21,151 nucleotides of DNA from a virus: IMG/VR virus record IMGVR_UViG_3300032087_001104, positions 1 through 21,151 of that record; one strand, given 5' to 3'. Positions 7,970 to 14,800 of this stretch are shown in pieces. How positions within the stretch are numbered: position 1 is the first letter of the stretch; each line of letters begins with the position of its first letter. The notes below the pieces were generated by a model. That model was not told the origin of the DNA. It saw only the letters and a program-made list of their open reading frames with translations, and did no database searches. A program made the position numbers and the translations under genes.

Positions 7970-8847
7970 TATACCATACCTCCTGTTAGCGGTTGACTAT
8001 ACAAGTCATTTGATAAGTAACCTATATCACCAGTACCAAATGTTAAATTATTATAAGCATCATTTAAATTAACTCCTGCTTGAGCATAAGCAATTTCTAA
8101 AGGATTCATTTCAATACCTCTTTCTTCACCTAATCCAGCACCTACAGCTCCATATTGTTCTGGGTCACCTTGTAATTTAGCCATAAGATAGCCAGACCCA
8201 ACACTTGTAGTCACTCCTCTAATAACATCTCCAGCAATAGTACCTTGAGCAAAGTTACCTGCTGTGCTTCCTGTAGTAGCAGCTCCTGTGACACTCGCTG
8301 GTGAATAAGTTGCAGCGACTCCTTCTGGAAGTGCTTGACCTGTGGCTTGTGCTAATGTTTGAGCTTGTAAGGCACCAGTGCCTCCTTGAACATCAATATA
8401 AGCTTTAGCTAAATCTAAATTTTGCTGTGCAGTCATTTGACCAATAACATCTTTAGATACTCCTGCTCCTTCTAAAATTTCTACAGCTTTGGTAGGGTCT
8501 ACTAAACGACCTGATTTAGTGGTAAAACCCAAAAAGTCTGTAACTTTACCAGCTCCTGTACCTACAGCAGTTCCTAACATTTGGAAAGGTTTTGCTAATG
8601 TACCTATGACTGGAGTTGCTAATATCTTACTTGATGCTGTAGTCAACCAAGTACCCATGGTGGAACTTGCAAACGTGCCTCCAAAGGCTCCAACAGCCGC
8701 ACCTCCTGTAACAATAGCTGCTCCGACAAGAGCTATAGTTTTAAGTAGTTTACTTTTTTTAATTTTCTTAAAAACTTTTTTAGCAAACCTACCAACTTTC
8801 TTAAATTGTTTTTTAACTTTTTTTACTAATTTTTTTAAAAATCCCAT
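7969..8847 (-). CDS. Internal virion protein with very basic amphipathic N-terminus
   Basis: The 292-residue product begins with an extreme cationic amphipathic region: 16 Lys and 1 Arg among the first 36 residues (MGFLKKLVKKVKKQF and onward). A Gly/Ala-rich hydrophobic segment follows at about 38-60 (TIALVGAAIVTGGAAVGAFG). The rest is Ala/Gly/Thr-rich with low charge, typical of membrane-active or loosely packed virion proteins. It occupies the place of small T7 ejection proteins such as gp14. Start choice: an in-frame ATG at 8865 sits directly on its own GGAG (GGAGATG, no spacing), whereas the ATG at 8847 has GGAG 6 bases upstream and follows the previous stop by one base. I therefore use 8847. 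Confidence 0.75.
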   Translation of the reverse strand: MGFLKKLVKKVKKQFKKVGRFAKKVFKKIKKSKLLKTIALVGAAIVTGGAAVGAFGGTFASSTMGTWLTTASSKILATPVIGTLAKPFQMLGTAVGTGAGKVTDFLGFTTKSGRLVDPTKAVEILEGAGVSKDVIGQMTAQQNLDLAKAYIDVQGGTGALQAQTLAQATGQALPEGVAATYSPASVTGAATTGSTAGNFAQGTIAGDVIRGVTTSVGSGYLMAKLQGDPEQYGAVGAGLGEERGIEMNPLEIAYAQAGVNLNDAYNNLTFGTGDIGYLSNDLYSQPLTGGMV

Positions 8848-8848
8848 T

Positions 8849-11266
8849 TTATACTCCGAATACATCTCCTGTTATTGTTTTAATTAAATTCTGTATTGAT
8901 GTTAAACTACTGCCATATCTGCTAGGGTCAGAAGCTAGAGCAGTATTAACTAACTGTGCTATTCTATTTTGATTATTCTCACCAGCTCTAAAATCATAAT
9001 CAGCTTTGTCTCGTAACTCTTGCCACATAAAGGAGAGGGCAGTCTGAGACATATTGAAAGCATTCATAGCATTCTGCATATTGATAGCATTCTGGGCTGC
9101 TGTGTTAGCAGTATTTGCTTGTCTTCGCCATTGCACATTAGAAGCTTCTACTGCTGCAGAGTTTTGAGCATTGAACTGATTTCTAGCAAAATCTTGATTA
9201 GCATTAAACTGTGCTATTTGAGTTTTTAACTGACTATTAAATTTATTTAAGTCTGCTGTTCTTTGAGCTGCACGAGCTTCTGCTGCATTGTTTTGCGTAG
9301 CATTAAACTGTGCTACTGCATTAGTCTGCTGAGCATTAAACTGTTCAACTTGAGCTGCTAAGTTAGTATTAAACTGCATCATCTGATTTTCAGAAGTAGC
9401 ATTAAACTGTTGAGCTGCATTATCTGCTGCTTGATTAGATAATATTCTTTGTTGCTCTTGTTGAGCTTCTATCATATAAGTTTGTTGCTCTGCATTTAAA
9501 TTAGCTATGTCCATGCTTAAGAAGTTCTTAGCATTTTGTATCTGAGCCTGTTGAGCAAAGTTAGCTTCTGCAATATTAGCCTGTGAAGTTAAGACTGCAT
9601 TTTGAATAGCTACTTGCTGTCTATTGTTAGCTTCAGTTAAACTTACTGTTTGTAAGAATTTACTATTAGATAACTCGGTTTGTTGGTCAGCAGTGAACTG
9701 AGCCATGTTCATACCAAAGACTTTATTAGCTCTGTCTAAACTAACCTGTTGTAATCTCTGAGCATCTGCTTCAGCTGCTTGAGCTTCAATAGTTCTTTGT
9801 TGTGATACTGAAGCTTGAATAGCTTGAGCATTAGATTGAGCTATTGGGAAAGCTGCTTGAATAAGAGTATTTAGTAATGAGTCTCGACCAACAGTAGAAG
9901 CTGACATCCCTCTTTCAGCTAACTGAGCTTCAACTGCAGCCACCGCTGGTCTAGCCCATACTGGTATCTCACCTTCTTGTATGCCTGATAATAGGCTATC
10001 AATCTGATTAGAAACTAAAGCATCTTCTGGTAAACCTTCAATGATACCTCTTTGTTCTTCAGTAAAATCTGTTAATCTATCTTCAAGAGCTTCAGGTTCA
10101 TTACCTAATTCAATAATATCTTCTTCTGATAGTCCTGCTCTTCTTAATTGTTTCTTAGCTCTGGTTACTCGGGCTAAAGTTGTACCAACATTTTTAGCGG
10201 CATCGGCCATAGCTTGTGGACTTAGAACTCCAACAACTCTTTTAGCTAAAGCACCTTCTTCCATCTCTACTTCAGCTGGAGTAATGACACCGATACGGGC
10301 AACTTTGATAGCTTCAGCAATATTAGAGATTTGACCTTGTGCCATTTGTAAAGCAACATCTTCAGGAACTTTAACTAAGTTTTGAATAGTCTCAGCTTTT
10401 TGGTCTAATGGTCCTTCAGCTTTAGCTATTTGGTCAATGATATCAACAGTCTCTGGAGGTACTTCCATAGCCTCTTCATCAGGGACTGTAGTTGGTAAAG
10501 GCATTGGAGTAACTTGCTGACCTTTTAAAGGCACTGGATTACCTTGCTCATCTAAAATTAAATTACCTTGAGCATCTCTTTCAAAACCTAACTGAATAGC
10601 ATCAGGAATAGTTATAGTCTCTGGCATCTCACCACGAGCTTGAGCTGCTACTTGTTCTCTTAGAGCTGCTTCTTCAGGTGAAGGTGTTGGCTCAGGTGTT
10701 GGTTCAGGAGCAGGTGTTGCTACTGGTGTTGGTGCTGGTGTTGGTGCCGGAGTTGGTTCTGGTTCTCCCGGTTCTGGCTCACCTCTACCATCATAACCAC
10801 CATCACTGGTAGGTATCCAAGCATTACCATTCCAAATATGTTCTTGACCGGCAATAAATTTTCTATCGCCTACTTGAACACCACCACTAGGTGCGGGGGT
10901 TGGTTCTGGAGTAGGCTCTGGTGCAGGGCTAGGTGCTGGGGTTGAGCTTGGAGGTGGAGTAGGACTTGGTTCAGGTGTTATAGTTCCACTAACAACAGGT
11001 GCAGGGCTAGGTGCAACACCAACATCAGGTCGGCCTGTTTTAGTTCCTTTAGCTACTATATCAGATTTTGCAATCGGGTCTGGTTGTATATTATTATCAA
11101 AAATACCATCTCCAACTGAAATGTCATCTTTATTTAGCTCATCAATTTGAGCTTGTGATTCTCGTGCCATACGGTTCATAGCTCCTAAAGCTACAGTATT
11201 AAAACCGCCTGTAAATTTTTTATATCGTTCTTTTTTCTTTAAATCTTTTTTTCTTTTCCTAGCCAT
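8849..11266 (-). CDS. Repeat-rich internal virion protein with proline linkers and hendecad helix
   Basis: An 805-residue modular protein. Residues 1-40 are basic. Two Pro-rich, Thr/Ala/Glu-containing linkers (about 85-127 and 163-198) flank a small island (about 128-160) with [20 protein letters not shown]. Residues 200-435 are mixed helical and acidic. About 436-483 reads [20 protein letters not shown] and then SLLNTLIQ, a style I associate with marine podovirus internal proteins. Residues about 501-740 are an almost unbroken 11-residue repeat rich in Gln, Asn and Ala. The C-terminus (740-805) is a conventional folded-looking tail. AAGGAAG precedes the ATG. First of five consecutive presumed ejection-protein genes. 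Role inferred from position and composition. Confidence 0.75.
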   Translation of the reverse strand: MARKRKKDLKKKERYKKFTGGFNTVALGAMNRMARESQAQIDELNKDDISVGDGIFDNNIQPDPIAKSDIVAKGTKTGRPDVGVAPSPAPVVSGTITPEPSPTPPPSSTPAPSPAPEPTPEPTPAPSGGVQVGDRKFIAGQEHIWNGNAWIPTSDGGYDGRGEPEPGEPEPTPAPTPAPTPVATPAPEPTPEPTPSPEEAALREQVAAQARGEMPETITIPDAIQLGFERDAQGNLILDEQGNPVPLKGQQVTPMPLPTTVPDEEAMEVPPETVDIIDQIAKAEGPLDQKAETIQNLVKVPEDVALQMAQGQISNIAEAIKVARIGVITPAEVEMEEGALAKRVVGVLSPQAMADAAKNVGTTLARVTRAKKQLRRAGLSEEDIIELGNEPEALEDRLTDFTEEQRGIIEGLPEDALVSNQIDSLLSGIQEGEIPVWARPAVAAVEAQLAERGMSASTVGRDSLLNTLIQAAFPIAQSNAQAIQASVSQQRTIEAQAAEADAQRLQQVSLDRANKVFGMNMAQFTADQQTELSNSKFLQTVSLTEANNRQQVAIQNAVLTSQANIAEANFAQQAQIQNAKNFLSMDIANLNAEQQTYMIEAQQEQQRILSNQAADNAAQQFNATSENQMMQFNTNLAAQVEQFNAQQTNAVAQFNATQNNAAEARAAQRTADLNKFNSQLKTQIAQFNANQDFARNQFNAQNSAAVEASNVQWRRQANTANTAAQNAINMQNAMNAFNMSQTALSFMWQELRDKADYDFRAGENNQNRIAQLVNTALASDPSRYGSSLTSIQNLIKTITGDVFGV
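9047..9766 (-). repeat. Coding region of an 11-residue (33-base) hendecad repeat
   Basis: Residues 501-740 of the 805-residue virion protein fall into consecutive 11-residue units. The clearest are the C-terminal ones, starting [QK]FN at residues 620, 631, 642, 653, 675, 686 and 697 (for example [11 protein letters not shown]), with a divergent unit at 664. Units also run from 523 to 610 ([22 protein letters not shown]). A 22-residue super-repeat is visible at 545 and 567 ([11 protein letters not shown] and [11 protein letters not shown]). One short unit of 9 residues (611-619) breaks the register. The DNA copies have diverged, so this is a protein-level repeat. Confidence 0.85.
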
Positions 11267-11280
11267 AGTTCTTCCTTATT

Positions 11281-11523
11281 TTACTTTACCTCAAATAGCC
11301 TATCAATCTTTTCTTCTAATTTGTCAAATCTTTCCATAACAGACTTCATAATATCTTTATTATCAGACTTTAAAACATAATTAGTTGCTACTTCTTCTCG
11401 GGTTTTATTCAATAGTATATCAACCCTCTTTAACTCTGATGCGTTTTGTCTAATGCTATAAAGCACTGGAGCTAACACCAGAGTTATAAAGGCATTCCAT
11501 AATATTAAGCTCGATATTTCCAT
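11281..11523 (-). CDS. Small single-span membrane protein with coiled coil
   Basis: An 80-residue protein with one hydrophobic segment (about residues 5-23, LILWNAFITLVLAPVLYSI), then basic residues and a charged helix ending KSVMERFDKLEEKIDRLFEVK, of coiled-coil character. The acidic N-terminus and basic residues after the span predict N-out, C-in. Small proteins of this build occur next to tail fibre genes in marine phages; T7 has its holin 17.5 just after the fibre gene, so a holin or lysis-accessory role is possible but unproven. The start lies two bases after the upstream stop with only a weak Shine-Dalgarno, which suggests coupled translation. Confidence 0.75.
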   Translation of the reverse strand: MEISSLILWNAFITLVLAPVLYSIRQNASELKRVDILLNKTREEVATNYVLKSDNKDIMKSVMERFDKLEEKIDRLFEVK

Positions 11524-11525
11524 GC

Positions 11526-11873
11526 TTATTCAAAAGACATAGTTTCGCTAACACTTGATGGGCTTTTTAACTCATCAATTTGTGAGCTTAGATTGCTTTC
11601 TAGATTTGTCACTTCTTCACTACCTATCGCTAGTTTGACCCAGTTTTCTACGTCTGCTGCTGTCAAGTCTGCGTATTCTGTGAAGCTTGATAAATCTGAT
11701 GTGTCTAGTGACTGGCTACCATAAACCTCAGCAGAGTATGGGTTCCCTTCACCATCTACGGAATCTGAAGTACCTTTCAGTCTCCAGTGTACATTGTAAA
11801 TAACTTTAGACTTGTCATCCAGTGTTGGATAATAGTCAACCTGTTTACAATTCCATTCGTATGATATAGCCAT
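11526..11873 (-). CDS. Fibre-adjacent protein of unknown function
   Basis: A 115-residue protein. The N-terminal 45 residues look beta-rich, with YEWNCKQVDYYPTLDDKSK followed by VIYNVHWRLKG, a pattern shared with short uncharacterised phage proteins found beside tail fibres. The C-terminal half is acidic, with a helix around AADVENWVKLAIG and a Ser-rich end. A strong AAGGAGG Shine-Dalgarno is embedded in the last codons of the fibre gene, 8 bases before the ATG, one of the best initiation sites in the window. It could be a fibre assembly chaperone or a minor fibre component; the sequence alone does not decide. Confidence 0.75.
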   Translation of the reverse strand: MAISYEWNCKQVDYYPTLDDKSKVIYNVHWRLKGTSDSVDGEGNPYSAEVYGSQSLDTSDLSSFTEYADLTAADVENWVKLAIGSEEVTNLESNLSSQIDELKSPSSVSETMSFE

Positions 11874-11874
11874 T

Positions 11875-14800
11875 TTAATTTCCTCCTTTCAATAGCTTTA
11901 TTTCACTCTTCAGTGACTCGATTTGTTCTTGTTGTTCTTGGATAGCTTTTATCAGTGGTGTTACTAGTTTTGAGTAATCCATTTGATAATAACCATCTTC
12001 ATTTTGTGATACTGCATTTGGTACTAGCTCTTGGACTTCTTGAGCTATCAAGCCTTCATCAGACTTGCCATCTGCTTTCCAGTCGTAAGCAACTGGGTTA
12101 AGTTTGTTAATAACTTCTAAACCTCTGGCAGACCCTGTGATGTCTTTTAGTCGTGCATCAGATGAAGTGTTGTAAGCTGTGGCTGAACCATCTGTGCTAA
12201 TGCTACCAACCTCTGAGTTTGCATATCTAAATTTAACTAATGCTCCTGTAGACGTTAATCTATTGCAAATTAACCCTTCACCACCACTTCTTGTTGCTAC
12301 CAATGCACCAGCTGGTTCTAAAGTCAGTCCTGCTGTAGAACTTGCACTTGTAGTCTTACCAACCAAGAAGTTGCCTGAACTATCAAACCTAGCACGTTCA
12401 TTTGCATTAGTACCGAATCTTAAATAGTTACTACCATGGTCGTATTGAATGTAACCAACATCATTGTCTAAGACATCACCAAACTTAAGACTATTAACTC
12501 CAGTAGTACCTAAAACTCCTAACCTTAATTCACTATCATTACCTGAAGGAGCCATTACTCTCACAATAGCATCCTCACCACTAATAGCTTTGACATTTAG
12601 TTGTGAATCACCAGCTGCTGTAGAACCATCGGCATCACCAACTTTAACGTGTCCTGAGACCTCTAAAGGTACAGTAGGCGAACTAGTTCCTATACCCCAG
12701 TTTTGTGTGCCAATAACACCTACAACAGAATCATTTTTAGCTATTTTTATAACATCGCCATCAGATGTTTTTCTGTTTAGATATAAAGGTTCTCCACCAT
12801 CTCTAGCAAAAGAAGCAAAACCTGAAGCACCATCAAATCTAAAACCAACTGTAGCATTATCAACTACTGTTTTACCTATTAGTAGTCTGCCTGAGCTGTC
12901 TATTCTGACTTTTTCTGAGCCAGCGATAAACCATTTATGAGCAGTAGCTCCATTTCCATTTTTTGATATTTGATAATCAGTAGAAACAAATGAACCACTC
13001 GAGTCTCTTGTATTTAAATTTAATGACCCAGCAGCATTTTGAATAGCTGTTATATTATATGTTGACCCTGCATCACTATCTTGTAGTCTTATTTCTGGTG
13101 AATTTGTATCTGATATATGTAACTTAGCACTTGGCGAACTAGTTCCTATACCGACATTTTCAGAAGAATCTAAAGTAATTCCTCTTTCACCAACAGTTCC
13201 ACCACCCCCATTTTGTATTTGTAACTTATTAGTTGCGTTATTTAGTATTATTTGTGCGTAGTTATCGTCATCAGTATCACCTAAAGCTAACTGAGCTAAA
13301 TTTGATGTTGAAGTTGTAATTGCTAAAACTGCTGCTGCACTAGTGTTGTAAACTTGCAGTTTTCTACTTGGCGAAGTAGTTCCTATCCCTACGTTGCCTG
13401 AGCTGTCTATGCGGAGACGTTCAGTTGGCTCTGTACCACCACTTCGTGTTCCAAATGTTAAAGAAGCATCTCTATCGCCTGATGAATCCCATGCTTGTTC
13501 TTTGACAGCCTTTACAAAAGCTGCATCATTTAAACTTGGAGTATAGCTTCTATAAAGTCTAAACATTATTTCTGAAGCATCATTGGCAGCATCAGTTGTA
13601 TAACCATTAGCTATTATCAAGCCTGTAGAATCTGCTGAAGATGTATCATTAATTTCCAACTTAGCAGAAGGCGAAGTAGTTCCTATGCCGACGTTACCTG
13701 AGTTATCAATCCTCATGCGTTCAGTGTTGTTGGTAAATATCATCAAGTGGTCATTACTTGAAGTACCAAGAGCAGCTAAAGAGCCTCCAAAGTTTGCATT
13801 TATTGCTAAAGTACGAGAACCTGCATAAGTTTGAAATTGGTCTGAAGCTCTTACTAAACCTACAACATCTAATGCGTGGGAAGGACTACTTGTACCGATA
13901 CCTACGTTGCCTGAATCTGTAATCCTCATTTTCTCAAAACAAGAACCAGCAGCAAGTGCAGTAGAAAAAGTTAAATCAGTACCAGCACCAGTTCCATCCA
14001 TTACTGGTGCAATAGCTGCACCTAAAGTAGCACCATTTGAGTTGGCTTTAGAAAAACCAAGCACTCCATAATAATTGCCATCTGTATATGAGCCTGATTG
14101 ATGGCTTAAAACAATAGAATCGCTTACTGATGTTAATGTAGCACTATCGCTAGTATTCTTTACATGAAGTGTGCCTTGAGGACTTGTTGTACCTATACCT
14201 ACGTTGCCTGAGGAATCAATACGCATATGTTCAGAACTTCCACCATCTCCAGCAAAAGTTAAAGCTGCACCAGAACCAACTGATATTCTTCCTTCTGATG
14301 TACTTCTTAAATAAAGACCTGTAGCATTTGAAACAGTATTTTCATCATTTAAAACTAATGCTGTGGTATCTGCTCCTGTATGGTTTATTTCTAATTTGTA
14401 GTTAGGGTTTGATGTACCGATACCAACGTTACCTGAGGAGGCGATTCTCATGCGTTCAGCCCCTGCTACATCAATAATTAAATTTGGACTAGAGCCTTCA
14501 GCATTTGCATCTACATCTATTGTTAGATTTCCTACAGAACTGTTAGCATTTATTATATGGTCAACATTTGTATTTGTATCTGTAAGCTGGATACGTGGGT
14601 CGGCTGCTGAAAGATGAAGCAAATGGGCAGGACTGCTTGTACCGATACCTACGTTGCCTGAACTGTCGATACGCATGGCTTCTGAGCCACTTGTAAAGAA
14701 CTGTTGTGTTCCATAATTAAGAAGCAAAGAATCACTTAAACTAGCACTATTCTCTTGTGCTAATTGGAATTTAAGCCTACCTTGACCACCTACTCCTGCA

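Noticed and set aside
8848-8865. Upstream ATG at 8865 as start of the basic internal virion protein
   Set aside because: The ATG abuts its own GGAG with no spacing, while the ATG at 8847 has GGAG at 6 bases and gives the clean cationic N-terminus.
12179-12940. Long plus-strand open frames opposite the fibre, and others opposite the large virion genes
   Set aside because: They lie antisense to well-supported genes, have no ribosome sites of note and read as low-complexity mirror images of the repeats.
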